Assembly: GCA_003569705.1 (NCBI GenBank)
Contig: BGOU01000007.1
Span: forward strand, 186,001 to 250,000
Direction of reading: 5' to 3'
Source of the DNA: Nitrosarchaeum sp.
GTDB lineage: Archaea > Thermoproteota > Nitrososphaeria > Nitrososphaerales > Nitrosopumilaceae
Length of the DNA: 64,000 nt
How positions within the stretch are numbered: the stretch's first letter is position 1; every line of letters begins with the position of its first letter. A model generated the notes under the pieces. The model saw only the letters and a list, made by a program, of their open reading frames with translations. It was not told the DNA's origin and ran no database searches. The position numbers and the translations under genes were made by a program. Shown piece after piece: positions 42,510-51,673 of this stretch.

Positions 42510-43337
42510 TTATCCAAAGTGACCTTGCACATATTTTGCCGTAAGTTCGTCTTTGGGGTCTGTAAATAATTTCTTTGTTTCTCTAAATTCTATGAGATCA
42601 CCAAGATACATGAATCCAGTATAATCTGAAACACGAATTGCTTGTTGCATGTTATGTGTTACAATGATAATTGTATAATCGTTTTTTAGCTCAATGATTG
42701 TTTCTTCAATTTTTTGAGTTGCGATTGGATCAAGTGCGGATGCAGGTTCATCCATTAGTAATACTTCAGGTTGGATAGCAAGTGCTCTAGCAATGCAGAG
42801 ACGTTGTTGTTGACCGCCAGATAATTCAATTGCAGATTTTTTTAAATCATTTTTTACTTCATCCCAAAGGTATGCCATCTTCAAAGAATCTTCGACAATT
42901 TCATCAAGAATTTTTTTATCTCGAACTCCATTTAATCTAAGACCAGCTGTTACATTATCATAAACAGACATTGTAGGAAATGGGTTTGGTTTTTGAAAAA
43001 CCATTCCAACTTTTCTTCGGTGGTAAATAGGATCAATTTCTTTTGAATAAAGATCTATATCATCAATCATAACTTTACCTGTAACTTTAGCATTTTTTGT
43101 CATATCATGCATTCGATTAAGACATCGTAGAAAAGTAGTTTTTCCACAACCAGATGGACCAATTAAAGCAGTAACAGATTTTTCTTTGAATTTCATTGTG
43201 ACATTTTTTACAGCATCTATCCCACCATAACTTACAGTAACATTTTCTGCAATCATTTTGTATTTACTAGTATCAACAGTTGATGAAAATTCAGGGGATG
43301 CATCCATGCTAGTTGGTTTTGTAGTCAATACGGTCAT
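42510..43337 (-). CDS. pstB: phosphate ABC transporter ATP-binding protein
   Basis: A 275-residue ABC ATPase. Walker A '[19 protein letters not shown]', Q-loop '[18 protein letters not shown]', signature '[16 protein letters not shown]', Walker B '[13 protein letters not shown]' and 'IVTHNMQQA' switch His are all present. The PNPFPTMS block is specific for PstB. It overlaps pstA by ATGA. Confidence 0.97.
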   Translation of the reverse strand: MTVLTTKPTSMDASPEFSSTVDTSKYKMIAENVTVSYGGIDAVKNVTMKFKEKSVTALIGPSGCGKTTFLRCLNRMHDMTKNAKVTGKVMIDDIDLYSKEIDPIYHRRKVGMVFQKPNPFPTMSVYDNVTAGLRLNGVRDKKILDEIVEDSLKMAYLWDEVKNDLKKSAIELSGGQQQRLCIARALAIQPEVLLMDEPASALDPIATQKIEETIIELKNDYTIIIVTHNMQQAIRVSDYTGFMYLGDLIEFRETKKLFTDPKDELTAKYVQGHFG

Positions 43338-44152
43338 TTTGTAGTGTTTCTCCTTTGTTTAATTAATTGTCCAAAGAATCCATTTTTTTTATTCATAAAA
43401 TAATATTTGATTCCCAAGTTGATTCCAATTATAATCATAATCAAAACCAGTGCTGCCCCCCATCCCTGAAGTTGAGCACTGTCATATGGCAATAAAGAGA
43501 GTCGCCATATTCTCAAAGGTAATGCGTCCATCGGGGTATCCATACTGCTAAAGAATTGACTACTTCCAAGAATTGTCATGATCAATGGAGCGGTTTCACC
43601 ACCGATTCTAGATACAGAAAGTAGTATTCCAGTAACCATGCCGCTCTTTGCAGCAGAGATTACAATTCTAAATGTAATAACCCATTTTTTTAATCCTAAG
43701 GCAGTTCCGGCTTCTCTATAAGTCATAGGTACCATCTTCAATGACTCTTCAGTAGTTCTTGCAACTATTGGAAACATAATCAGAGATAGTGCAAATGCAC
43801 CTGCCCAAACTGAAAAATGACCAAGAACCAACACAATTATCAAAAATGCAAATATTCCAAGAAGAATAGATGGAAATTCCATAAAGACATCATTGAAAAA
43901 TCGAACAAATCTTGCAAGTGCATTGTCTCCATACTCAGATAGAAAAATGCCAGACATCACACCTATTGGGACACCAATCATACTAGACAATCCTACAATT
44001 ATCAGAGTTCCTTGAATTGCTGGACCTATTCCGCCCTCACCAGAACCAACAGAACCAGGAGTTTCTGTTAGAAATTCAATGCTAATTGCAGTTAATCCGT
44101 TTTTGAATACTTCGACTAAGATACTACCTAATGGGATAATTGCAATAATCAC
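43334..44152 (-). CDS. pstA: phosphate ABC transporter permease PstA, 5' end frameshifted
   Basis: A 272-residue permease fragment with the PstA pattern, '[15 protein letters not shown]' and EAA loop '[23 protein letters not shown]'. The frame's first start is GTG 44152, in the middle of the first membrane helix ([16 protein letters not shown]). The missing N-terminus lies in another frame just upstream (44149-44259), and the two frames overlap in the run GTGTG. Full length would be about 308 residues. Whether this is a sequencing error, a true mutation or programmed frameshifting cannot be told here. Overlaps pstB by ATGA. Confidence 0.9.
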   Translation of the reverse strand: MIIAIIPLGSILVEVFKNGLTAISIEFLTETPGSVGSGEGGIGPAIQGTLIIVGLSSMIGVPIGVMSGIFLSEYGDNALARFVRFFNDVFMEFPSILLGIFAFLIIVLVLGHFSVWAGAFALSLIMFPIVARTTEESLKMVPMTYREAGTALGLKKWVITFRIVISAAKSGMVTGILLSVSRIGGETAPLIMTILGSSQFFSSMDTPMDALPLRIWRLSLLPYDSAQLQGWGAALVLIMIIIGINLGIKYYFMNKKNGFFGQLIKQRRNTTK

Positions 44153-44259
44153 ACATGAAAAACAATAATCCTCACAGCTTTATCTACAAGTAATCTCTTT
44201 GCAACATTTTGTTTGAATAAAGATCTATATTCTTGTCTTCTGTCTTGAATTGAATTCAA
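44149..44259 (-). pseudogene. N-terminal part of pstA in a different frame
   Basis: The frame starts TTG 44259, overlapping the pstC stop (TTGA), and runs 36 codons: 'MNSIQDRRQEYRSLFKQNVA' then a basic segment and 'AVRIIVFHV', stopping at TGA 44149. The last nine residues are the first half of the membrane helix that continues in the 44152 frame. Together they make a normal PstA N-terminus, so I read this as one gene split by a one-base shift near 44150-44154. Confidence 0.75.
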
Positions 44260-45227
44260 TTATTTATTGCACCTTCTTTTATTTTGAGCATTCTTGTTAC
44301 AAGTAAATGAGCTACAACATTAATCACAATGGCAATTAAGAGAAGAATCAATCCAACACCAATCAATGCAGGCATGTGTATAGACGCAGGTGATGCCTCA
44401 ACGAATTCATTTGCAATAATACTAGACATGGTCTGACTTGATCCAAATAATGAGGAAGGAATTGCACTAATGCCAGTTGCATTTCCAATCAACATGGTAA
44501 CTGCCATTGTTTCACCCACTGCTCTTCCAAGACCCAAGATAGAAGCGCCTATCAGACCAGTTTTTGAATAAGGAAATACTGCAAGTTTGAACATCTCCCA
44601 TTTAGTTGCACCAAGCATGTAAGCTGCCTCTTTTTGTTGTTGAGGAACAGCCTTCATTATTTCACGTGAGACTGCAGAGACAGTTGGAATAATCATAATT
44701 GCAAGAATTACACTTGCAGTTAGAATATCCAGCCCATACGGATTGCCAGAAAATAACCAAACATTATCACCAAATGCATTATGCAGTGGAGTTTCAATCC
44801 AATCTCGAAAATATATTCTAAAAACAAAGAGTCCCCAGAGACCATAAATGACGCTTGGGATAGAGGCTAAAAGTTCTACCAAAAACCCCAGAGGTGCACC
44901 AATTTTTGCAGGAGCGTCTGAGATAAACATTGCAATTCCGATACTTAGTGGAACACCAATCATCATTGCAATTGCCGAGGTAGCCAATGTACCCAAAATG
45001 TAAGGTAATGCACCAAATGATTCCCTATCCTCTACTGCATTCCAATCAGTTTTTGTGATAAATGATAATCCCTCTTTCTCCCAAATAGGATACGATTCAG
45101 ACATTAGCTGAAATGCCATCAATACAACTATCACCAAAACATATGTTCCAGCTACAGTGACTCCGATCTTGAATACTTTATCTGAAATTACTCTTCTTTT
45201 TTTTAAATTCAGATTTACTTTATCCAC
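44256..45227 (-). CDS. pstC: phosphate ABC transporter permease PstC
   Basis: A 323-residue membrane protein with about six helices, the PstC N-terminal charged segment (KKRRVISDKVFKIG) and the EAA loop 'PQQQKEAAYMLGATKWEMFKL'. It partners PstA in phosphate import. GTG 45227 is the start. First gene of pstC-pstA-pstB-phoU; a shared palindrome (45289-45299) lies upstream. Confidence 0.95.
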   Translation of the reverse strand: MDKVNLNLKKRRVISDKVFKIGVTVAGTYVLVIVVLMAFQLMSESYPIWEKEGLSFITKTDWNAVEDRESFGALPYILGTLATSAIAMMIGVPLSIGIAMFISDAPAKIGAPLGFLVELLASIPSVIYGLWGLFVFRIYFRDWIETPLHNAFGDNVWLFSGNPYGLDILTASVILAIMIIPTVSAVSREIMKAVPQQQKEAAYMLGATKWEMFKLAVFPYSKTGLIGASILGLGRAVGETMAVTMLIGNATGISAIPSSLFGSSQTMSSIIANEFVEASPASIHMPALIGVGLILLLIAIVINVVAHLLVTRMLKIKEGAINN

Positions 45228-45288
45228 AGTTTTTTAATGTAAAAACAGCTTATGTAAGATCCCACTATACTTTATGATAAGATCATGA

Positions 45289-45299
45289 TTCTATATAGT
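45289..45299 (+). promoter_or_regulatory. CTATATAG palindrome (TTCTATATAGT) in the pstC / phoU-like intergenic region
   Basis: The 11-mer TTCTATATAGT lies 61 bases upstream of pstC and 34 bases upstream of the divergent regulator at 45334. The same 11-mer occurs upstream of the genes at 47128 and 48691 (pstS). It may contain the TATA element of the rightward gene as well. Confidence 0.5.
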
Positions 45300-45333
45300 T
45301 CATCAAGTATATTGTAATTAAGAGATTTTTAGT

Positions 45334-46386
45334 ATGACATATCGATTGAAAGTAATCGAAAACACCAGACAGACAAGAAAAATACAGCTTAGCGGAGGTT
45401 CAACTTACATCATATCATTACCTAAAGATTGGATTGAGGAATTAAAAATTAAAGTTGGAGAAAATATAACTATTGTAAAAAATTCAAATCAATCACTGAC
45501 TCTTTTTCCAAGAGAACAAGATGATGAGAGAAAAATGGCAGCTGTCATATATTCGAGTCAAAAAGATTCAGGAGATTCGGTTAAACGAAAAATTATTGCA
45601 GCATATCTTGCAGGCTATAAAACAATTCAGATAAAAACAAATGGAATGAAAATATCATCAGAACACTCTAGGAGTGTAAGAGAATTGGTTCGCTTATCAA
45701 TGATAGGCACAGAAATTGTCGAGTCCAGCTCAGAGGCAATGACCATTCAGATTCTAACCAGACTACCAGAGCTATCATTTGAAACGGCATTAAAAAGAAT
45801 GTACTTGATGGCAACTAACATGGTAAAAGAATCAATAGAGTCATTGGAAGAAGTAGATACTTCTCATGCAGATTCAGTTGTCAACATGGATGATGAGGTG
45901 GACAGATTTGGGCTCTACATGAGACGTAATCTAGTTTTGGCAGTTGGAAATGAAAACATACTTCGAGATATGGGATTAAAAAGACCATCAGACTGCCTTG
46001 AATATAGAACAATAGTAAGTAAAATAGAAAGAATAGGAGATCATGCAAGTTTAATTGCTAAAAGAATTAAATTCATAGAAGAAAAGATAGACCCAAAAAT
46101 CATAATTAAAATTAAAAAATTATCTGAAAAATCACTAGAGGTTTTTGAAGAAGCAATCACTGCAGTTCAGAATCATGATTTTCAAAAGGGTGAAAATGTG
46201 GCAGAGAAAGTAAGTAAAGTAATTGAAGAAGAAAAAGAGATCATGTCAAAGATTAAAGAAAATGAAAAAAACTCCACAATAATCAGATTTGTTTTAGAAG
46301 ACTTGAGAAGAATTGCAGAATATTCAAGTGATATTGCTGAAGTTGCAATCGATGAGAATATTCATAGTATTATTTCTGAAGAATAA
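45334..46386 (+). CDS. AbrB-PhoU phosphate uptake regulator
   Basis: A 350-residue protein. Residues about 10-55 are a SpoVT/AbrB DNA-binding domain ('KIQLSGGSTYIISLPKDWIEELKIKVGENI'); two PhoU-like helical domains follow, the last with 'SKIERIGDHASLIAKRI' and 'LEDLRRIAEYSSDIAEVA'. It is divergent from pstC. By architecture it is the likely DNA-binding phosphate regulator acting on the neighbouring pst promoters (45289, 47211, 48764). Confidence 0.9.
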   Translation: MTYRLKVIENTRQTRKIQLSGGSTYIISLPKDWIEELKIKVGENITIVKNSNQSLTLFPREQDDERKMAAVIYSSQKDSGDSVKRKIIAAYLAGYKTIQIKTNGMKISSEHSRSVRELVRLSMIGTEIVESSSEAMTIQILTRLPELSFETALKRMYLMATNMVKESIESLEEVDTSHADSVVNMDDEVDRFGLYMRRNLVLAVGNENILRDMGLKRPSDCLEYRTIVSKIERIGDHASLIAKRIKFIEEKIDPKIIIKIKKLSEKSLEVFEEAITAVQNHDFQKGENVAEKVSKVIEEEKEIMSKIKENEKNSTIIRFVLEDLRRIAEYSSDIAEVAIDENIHSIISEE

Positions 46387-46435
46387 AATACATAATAAAA
46401 TATTTTTATTTAAAATAAAAAAGAAGTGGTAACCC

Positions 46436-47128
46436 TTATGGTGTTTTTGAGGTAAATCCTGGTCCCCATTGATTTCTTTGGCTTAGATCACTTGAACCAA
46501 TTGTTTTTGCTTTTTCAACAACATTCATTTTATCCATACTTGGATTGAGTGGGACATAACCTACACATTCGAAAGTAAATTGATCTACAACAGCAAATCC
46601 TTTTCCAGTATATCCTTCTTCGTTATCAGATCTTGTAGATACAGCATAGCTTGTTACTCTACAATCATGATATTCAAAAGATCGAAGAACAGTTCCGTCT
46701 ATAGCTACAAATATTGTAACATCAAAGATTCGGTACGGATATTCGAATCCTGCATTGAGTTGATTTTTCTGTGCTTGATCAGCTGCTTCATAAAGATATG
46801 GAGTTGAACCTACGATTTTTTCCAATGTGAAAGTAGGAGTTTGTCTACCAGTTTTAGCACTAGGTGCTTTGGGATCATCTGCACCAGATAAAGTCTTTGT
46901 TCCAAATCCAGATGTTTGGGTAAATTGTTGAATAGGCACCATTTCAGTTCCATCTCGAAATTCAAACAAAGCAGTTGTAGAAATTTTTTCTACAAATACA
47001 AATTTCTCTGGTTGAACGGCCATTGTCGCTGCATCAATATCAACTATTTTGAAGCCTACGAAAGATGCAATTACAAACACTGCAATTACACTTAGTGTCG
47101 TCATAGTTATTGCGTTTTTGTGATTCAT
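46436..47128 (-). CDS. exported protein between pst genes
   Basis: A 230-residue protein with an N-terminal signal anchor (about 8-30) and an external domain without recognised family. It lies downstream of pstS and shares with it the upstream palindrome TTCTATATAGT (47211-47221), 82 bases before the start. I choose ATG 47128 (MNHKNAITMTT...) over 47167 because of the better signal sequence. It may be phosphate-regulated. It contains two Cys in the C-terminal half that might form a disulfide. Confidence 0.65.
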   Translation of the reverse strand: MNHKNAITMTTLSVIAVFVIASFVGFKIVDIDAATMAVQPEKFVFVEKISTTALFEFRDGTEMVPIQQFTQTSGFGTKTLSGADDPKAPSAKTGRQTPTFTLEKIVGSTPYLYEAADQAQKNQLNAGFEYPYRIFDVTIFVAIDGTVLRSFEYHDCRVTSYAVSTRSDNEEGYTGKGFAVVDQFTFECVGYVPLNPSMDKMNVVEKAKTIGSSDLSQRNQWGPGFTSKTP

Positions 47129-47210
47129 TAATGATAATAATAGTTTAGACACTATAAGATGGATCACTATTCTTTACATATAGAGCATAACGATAGATAG
47201 TTCACGTAAT

Positions 47211-47221
47211 ACTATATAGAA
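47211..47221 (-). promoter_or_regulatory. CTATATAG palindrome upstream of the 47128 gene
   Basis: TTCTATATAGT on the minus strand, identical to the 11-mer at 45289 and 48764. It is 82 bases from the start of the exported protein gene. Confidence 0.45.
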
Positions 47222-47347
47222 CAAAAAAATATTTCAAAATTCCGAATCTAAAATTTTAAAAAATAAAATTAAATTCTAAGAACCTAGAATAAAAATATAA
47301 AATTAAGACTTATTAAAAAATAAAAAAGAAGGGATTTAGTTTTTGGT

Positions 47348-48691
47348 TTATTTTGGGTTTTTTGCATCAGCTGCTTTCTTTGCATCAGCTGCTTTCTTTG
47401 CATCAGCTGCTTTCTTTGCATCAGCTGCTTTCTTTGCATCAGCTGCTTTCTTTGCATCAGCTGCTTTCTTTGCATCAGATAATTTACCATCTGCCACTTT
47501 TTTAGCATCTATTTCTTTTTTAGTAAGTTCCACTTTTTTTGTTGTTTTTGTATCTGTAGTTTTTACAGAGGGATCATACTTCCAAAGAACTTCTCCGTCA
47601 TATGTTACACTTGACAAACCTTTTTTATCCAACTCTACAACCTTGTCAGGCAATGGAGCATACAGTAAACTTTTCGAGAATTTCTGTCCATCAGTTATCA
47701 TCCAATGAATCATGTGAAGCATTGTCCTTGCCTCTTCCTTGTGCTTTGATGATGTTTTTAGATCTTTATACACAAGAAGATATGAGAAACTCGAAATTGG
47801 ATACGAGTCAGGACCAGGTGCATTCACCATAGATACAGCAGACCAATCTGCATCTGCTGCCGGCAGTCTATCTACAATACTGGCTGCTGAAGCAGCAATA
47901 CTGGATATAGATGGCTCAATGAATTTATTTTTGTCACCATTTTGAACATATGCAAAAGTCATTTTAACTTGCGATGCATATGCTAGTTCAACGTAGCCTA
48001 TAGAGTATGTAGTGGATTTTACGATTCCTGCAACACCTTCATTTCCTGCTGCTGCCAAACCTCTTGGCCATGGAACAGATTTTCCTTTTCCTACTTTTTT
48101 AGCCCAACCAGGTTCAGGATCACTGTTTGAAAGATAGTCAGTGAAGACAAATGTAGTTCCAGATCCATCTGAACGATGTGCCACTACGATGTCTTGTTTA
48201 GGAAGACTCAATCCAGGATTAAGATCTTTAATCAATGGATCATCCCATCTAGTGATGTTTCCCATAAAGATGCCAGAAATTATCTTTCCAGTTAATTTCA
48301 ATCCGCTTTGTGGGATTTCAGGAATGTTGTATACTACTACAACCCCTCCTATAGTTTCAGGAATATGTAGTGTGTTAGGAGCTAATACTCTTTCCTTAAC
48401 AGTCAGTGGTGCATCAGATGCTGCAAAATTCACAGTTTTCTCAATGTGTTGTTTTACTCCACCTCCACTTCCAATCGATTGATAGTTTAGATCTACATTG
48501 GTAAAAGCGTGATTGTACTCGACTCTCCATAAATCAATCAGAGGGAATGGAAATGTTGCACCAGCACCATTGATGTGATACACATATCTTGAATCAGGTG
48601 CATTAGGTCCTGATTCGGCATTTGCGCTTAGTGGTGCCATAATAGCAACTATAGTTGCGATCATTAGCAATGATGTTATCTTTGTTATCAT
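47348..48691 (-). CDS. pstS: phosphate-binding protein PstS with Lys/Ala repeat tail
   Basis: A 447-residue exported phosphate-binding protein. Signal peptide to about residue 26, then 'INGAGATFPFPLIDLWRVEY', 'GSGGGVKQHIE', 'VAHRSDGSGTTFVFTDYLS' which hold the phosphate-binding residues, and a normal C-domain to about residue 385. The last ~60 residues are an extra tail: 'TKKEIDAKK' then six copies of AKKAAD. The tail may reach through or bind the S-layer; this is inference. A palindrome (48764-48774) lies upstream. Confidence 0.95.
   Translation of the reverse strand: MITKITSLLMIATIVAIMAPLSANAESGPNAPDSRYVYHINGAGATFPFPLIDLWRVEYNHAFTNVDLNYQSIGSGGGVKQHIEKTVNFAASDAPLTVKERVLAPNTLHIPETIGGVVVVYNIPEIPQSGLKLTGKIISGIFMGNITRWDDPLIKDLNPGLSLPKQDIVVAHRSDGSGTTFVFTDYLSNSDPEPGWAKKVGKGKSVPWPRGLAAAGNEGVAGIVKSTTYSIGYVELAYASQVKMTFAYVQNGDKNKFIEPSISSIAASAASIVDRLPAADADWSAVSMVNAPGPDSYPISSFSYLLVYKDLKTSSKHKEEARTMLHMIHWMITDGQKFSKSLLYAPLPDKVVELDKKGLSSVTYDGEVLWKYDPSVKTTDTKTTKKVELTKKEIDAKKVADGKLSDAKKAADAKKAADAKKAADAKKAADAKKAADAKKAADAKNPK
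47363..47476 (-). repeat. 18-bp tandem repeats in the PstS tail
   Basis: About six identical 18-bp units (read on the plus strand as TCTTTGCATCAGCTGCTT), encoding AKKAAD. They are the cause of long antisense-frame open readings here, which are not genes. Confidence 0.85.
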
Positions 48692-48763
48692 TGAATCATT
48701 GTATTTTGCGGTTTATTTAGCAATAACAAGCATAGATTACGAAGAAACAATACATCACTATGG

Positions 48764-48774
48764 ACTATATAGAA
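48764..48774 (-). promoter_or_regulatory. CTATATAG palindrome upstream of pstS
   Basis: TTCTATATAGT on the minus strand, 72 bases before the pstS ATG. Same 11-mer as at 45289 and 47211. Confidence 0.5.
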
Positions 48775-48820
48775 ATGTGATCTTAAAATTAGAAAACAGA
48801 ATTAGCAATTATAGTTTTTA

Positions 48821-49606
48821 CTAAAATGGCTTGTTTACTTCTCTAGTAAACACATAGCTAGCCAACCCAACCATCACCAGAACAAACACAGCAATAACTC
48901 CTATACTTAGTAATGCAGAGATTCCTCCTTCTGAAACTCCAGTCATCATTTCTCTAACCAATAAAACCGTATAAGTTACAGGATTAAGTTTTGCAATAGT
49001 TGCCAGCCAATCAGGGAGTAACTCCAGTGGGAAAAGCGCAGGACTCAACATAAACAAAGGCATTCCAAGAAAATTGATCACACCCCAAAAAGTCTCTTGA
49101 GATTTTGCAGTGGCAGCTACAATAACAGAGATTCCAGAAAATCCCATAGAAAACAAGATTACAATTGCCATGATTGGCACAATCATAAACGGATTTGGAA
49201 AAGTCACACCAATTGCCAAAGCAATTCCCACAATCAAGCTAGCTTGCAGTGCGGAAATTAAAGAAATTGCAGACATTTTTCCTAACGCAATAGAAGAACG
49301 TGAGATAGGGGAGGTCAATGCCTTATTCATAAATCCGTATCTTCTATCCCAAAGAGTATTGACACCACCAAAAATACTAGTAAAAATTGCAGTTAGTATA
49401 ATCACGCCAGGTGCCATAAATTCAATGTATTGTCCCTCAAAACCAACTGATTGAATTAATGGCTGGGTTCCTGAAAATGTATTTCCAATTACAATTATCC
49501 AAATTGCAGGTTGGATTAGTCGAATTAAAACACCACTGCGTGATTTTTTGTATCGTTTTAGTTCTCTCCAAAAAATAGTATATGTATCATACATTAAGGA
49601 ATTCAT
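48821..49606 (-). CDS. ABC-2 type transporter permease
   Basis: A 261-residue membrane protein with about six helices and the ABC-2 pattern 'ALTSPISRSSIALGKMSAISLISALQASLIVGI' and 'LNPVTYTVLLVREMM'. It is the export permease partner of the upstream ATPase, overlapping by ATGA. Related systems export drugs, lipids or polysaccharides; the substrate cannot be told. Confidence 0.9.
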   Translation of the reverse strand: MNSLMYDTYTIFWRELKRYKKSRSGVLIRLIQPAIWIIVIGNTFSGTQPLIQSVGFEGQYIEFMAPGVIILTAIFTSIFGGVNTLWDRRYGFMNKALTSPISRSSIALGKMSAISLISALQASLIVGIALAIGVTFPNPFMIVPIMAIVILFSMGFSGISVIVAATAKSQETFWGVINFLGMPLFMLSPALFPLELLPDWLATIAKLNPVTYTVLLVREMMTGVSEGGISALLSIGVIAVFVLVMVGLASYVFTREVNKPF

Positions 49607-50598
49607 GCCCGTAGCCTCTTCATTTTTGCATGTTCTTGTTTTCGATTAAATCCAGTATCATCATCTCTTATTTCACGACCTGTATAAGAAATAAAAACAT
49701 CATCCAGTGTAGGTTGAGTTAAGGATATGGAAACAATTTTAATTTGAAGCTCAGAAGAAATTTGAAAAATTTTAGGAATTACTTCTGTTCCCTTTGATGC
49801 AAAAATAGTCAACTTGTTATTATCTACGTTGATCTTTTTTATCAAATCAATCTGGCGTAATTGAAACAAAAAGTCATCAGAGTTTCCATTTTCAAACGTC
49901 AATGATATAACTTCATTACCCATCGCATTTTTCATATTCTCAGGTGAGTCAATTACCTGAATCTTTCCATTATCAATAATACCAATTCTATCACATAGTT
50001 GATCTGCTTCTTCCATGTAGTGAGTTGTAAGAAATATAGTCATTTCAAATTCTTTGTGTATTTTTTTTATATATTCCCAAATTTTTCTACGCGTTTGAAT
50101 GTCTAATCCAACTGTAGGTTCATCTAAAAATAAGACTTTGGGGCGATGTAATAGTCCACCAGCAATGTCCAATCGTTTTCTCATTCCACCAGAATATGTA
50201 ACTACAGAATCATTTTGCTTATCAGATAATTCAATTAATTCCAGAATGTCATCAATTCTTTTATTGATTTGATCTTTTGGAATATGATTGAGTCTTGCTT
50301 GCAAAAGTAAATTTTCCCTTCCTGTAAGATATTCATCAACTGTGGATTCTTGTTGCACATATCCAATACTTTGACGAACTTGTTTTGCTTGTGTCATCAC
50401 ATCAAATCCAGAAACCAAAGCTTGTCCAGAAGTTGGCTTTAGCAGTGTGGTGAGGATCATTATAGTAGTACTTTTACCTGCACCATTTGGCCCAAGAAAT
50501 CCAAAGATCTCACCAGACTCAACAGCAAATGAAATGTCATTTATGGCATTTGCTGCACCGAAAGATTTTGAGAGAGATCTAGTCTCTACGGAGTACAC
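49603..50598 (-). CDS. ABC-2 type transporter ATP-binding protein (DrrA-like)
   Basis: A 331-residue ABC ATPase: Walker A 'GPNGAGKSTTIMILTTLLKP', signature 'YSGGMRKRLDIAGGLLH', Walker B 'VLFLDEPTVGLD', His-switch 'LTTHYMEEADQL', and the C-terminal DrrA-type domain ('TLDDVFISYTGREIRDDD'). Pairs with the permease at 48821. Confidence 0.94.
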   Translation of the reverse strand: MYSVETRSLSKSFGAANAINDISFAVESGEIFGFLGPNGAGKSTTIMILTTLLKPTSGQALVSGFDVMTQAKQVRQSIGYVQQESTVDEYLTGRENLLLQARLNHIPKDQINKRIDDILELIELSDKQNDSVVTYSGGMRKRLDIAGGLLHRPKVLFLDEPTVGLDIQTRRKIWEYIKKIHKEFEMTIFLTTHYMEEADQLCDRIGIIDNGKIQVIDSPENMKNAMGNEVISLTFENGNSDDFLFQLRQIDLIKKINVDNNKLTIFASKGTEVIPKIFQISSELQIKIVSISLTQPTLDDVFISYTGREIRDDDTGFNRKQEHAKMKRLRA

Positions 50599-50690
50599 AC
50601 TTTGATCGCTTGTCTCAATTATAAATTGCTAAGCGTTAATGAAAAAATTGTCGCATAAAAAATTTAAAGCCCTTTTAAAGTAATTACAAC

Positions 50691-50786
50691 ATGAAAGGAC
50701 TCTGTCAAAAATGTCACTCATCAAATGTGGAAATAACAATTGAAAAAGGAATACCTATTTGTCTAAAATGCAGTAAAAAAACATAA
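50691..50786 (+). CDS. 31-residue zinc-ribbon protein
   Basis: A tiny protein with two CxxC pairs (CQKC and CLKC) 16 residues apart. TATA-like TTTAAAG lies about 25 bases upstream of the ATG, suggesting a leaderless mRNA. Other small genes of the window look the same. Function unknown. Confidence 0.6.
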   Translation: MKGLCQKCHSSNVEITIEKGIPICLKCSKKT

Positions 50787-50809
50787 CATAAATTGTGATT
50801 TTGAAAAAA

Positions 50810-51262
50810 CTATTCCAGTTTTTTGTATTCTTCTTTTGTCATTTTAAGAATGACTTTTTCGCCTACGCCCCAAATTTCTGATTTGGATATAATTTTGGAA
50901 TGCATCAACCCATCACTGATTTCAACAGATTCGAGTTCGTTTGTATCAGAACTTCTATGAAGTCGTTTTATTTTTCCTATTTTGTGACTGTCAATGTCAA
51001 CTACGGGAATTCCTACTCTAACTGGAGGCCTGCTAAGTAGCAATGTTTCCTCAGTGAATTTGTCAATGTAATCATTAGAAAGGAAATAGTCCTTGTTGAA
51101 TCCCTGATGGATGGTAACTCCTGAAACAGTCAGAGTGTGTTGGTTAATGTGGATGTGCTTGACTTTACCGTACTCTATGCCCTCTCTATCTATGACTTTT
51201 TTTCCAACAAAGTCATCAGCTGTGGCCATATTTTCAGGCATGTCTTCGAGTTTAACTGACAT
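50810..51262 (-). CDS. PRC-barrel domain protein
   Basis: A 150-residue protein with two PRC-barrel-like beta parts: 'DFVGKKVIDREGIEYGKVKHIHINQ' and 'GIPVVDIDSHKIGKIKRLHRSSDTNELESVEISDG'. PRC barrels occur in RNA processing (RimM) and photosynthetic reaction centre proteins; in archaea small ones are common with unknown roles. Cytoplasmic, single gene. Confidence 0.75.
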   Translation of the reverse strand: MSVKLEDMPENMATADDFVGKKVIDREGIEYGKVKHIHINQHTLTVSGVTIHQGFNKDYFLSNDYIDKFTEETLLLSRPPVRVGIPVVDIDSHKIGKIKRLHRSSDTNELESVEISDGLMHSKIISKSEIWGVGEKVILKMTKEEYKKLE

Positions 51263-51349
51263 GTATTACATTATTCAGATTTGCTTATCATACCAAATAT
51301 CAGAAATTTCTAGCAATGAGGTTAAATTACTTGACAGAAATATCGGCTC

Positions 51350-51673
51350 ATGGTAATTGAAGAGAACCTATTTCGTGCAATTTTAAGCACAAAGGGTAGA
51401 AAGACGGGAAGGTCTCATTCAGTGATGCTTCGGGCTGTAAAATATAATGAAAAAATTTATTTTTCAAGACACAAACCAGATGGCGACTGGTTCAAAAATG
51501 CAATGGCAAATCCAGATGTAATCATAGAATATAACAATTCAACATACACAGGGAAGGCAAACCTAGTGAAAGACGAAAAACTAGAGCAAAAAATTTCTCA
51601 ATTAAAATATCCGGGGGAAAAAAGAGCTGATGAAAAAAGAGTCGCAATAGAAATTACACTATATGAACAATAG
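51350..51673 (+). CDS. nitroreductase/DUF385-like split-barrel protein
   Basis: A 107-residue protein resembling the deazaflavin (F420)-dependent nitroreductase/DUF385 group: 'AILSTKGRKTGRSHSVMLRAVKYNEKIYFSR' and 'DWFKNAMANPDVIIEYNNSTYTGKANLV'. It would bind F420 or FMN. It is short at the C-terminus for the family and overlaps the convergent 51654 gene by 20 bases. Substrate unknown. Confidence 0.75.
   Translation: MVIEENLFRAILSTKGRKTGRSHSVMLRAVKYNEKIYFSRHKPDGDWFKNAMANPDVIIEYNNSTYTGKANLVKDEKLEQKISQLKYPGEKRADEKRVAIEITLYEQ

Noticed and set aside
46854-46863. Exact TTAGCACTAG inside the 46436 gene
   Set aside because: It lies within coding sequence, far from a start and outside the 7.4-17.5 kb block; probably chance.
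47363-47476. 18-bp repeats with long open frames on the plus strand
   Set aside because: They are the antisense of the PstS tail; low-complexity frames without start context.
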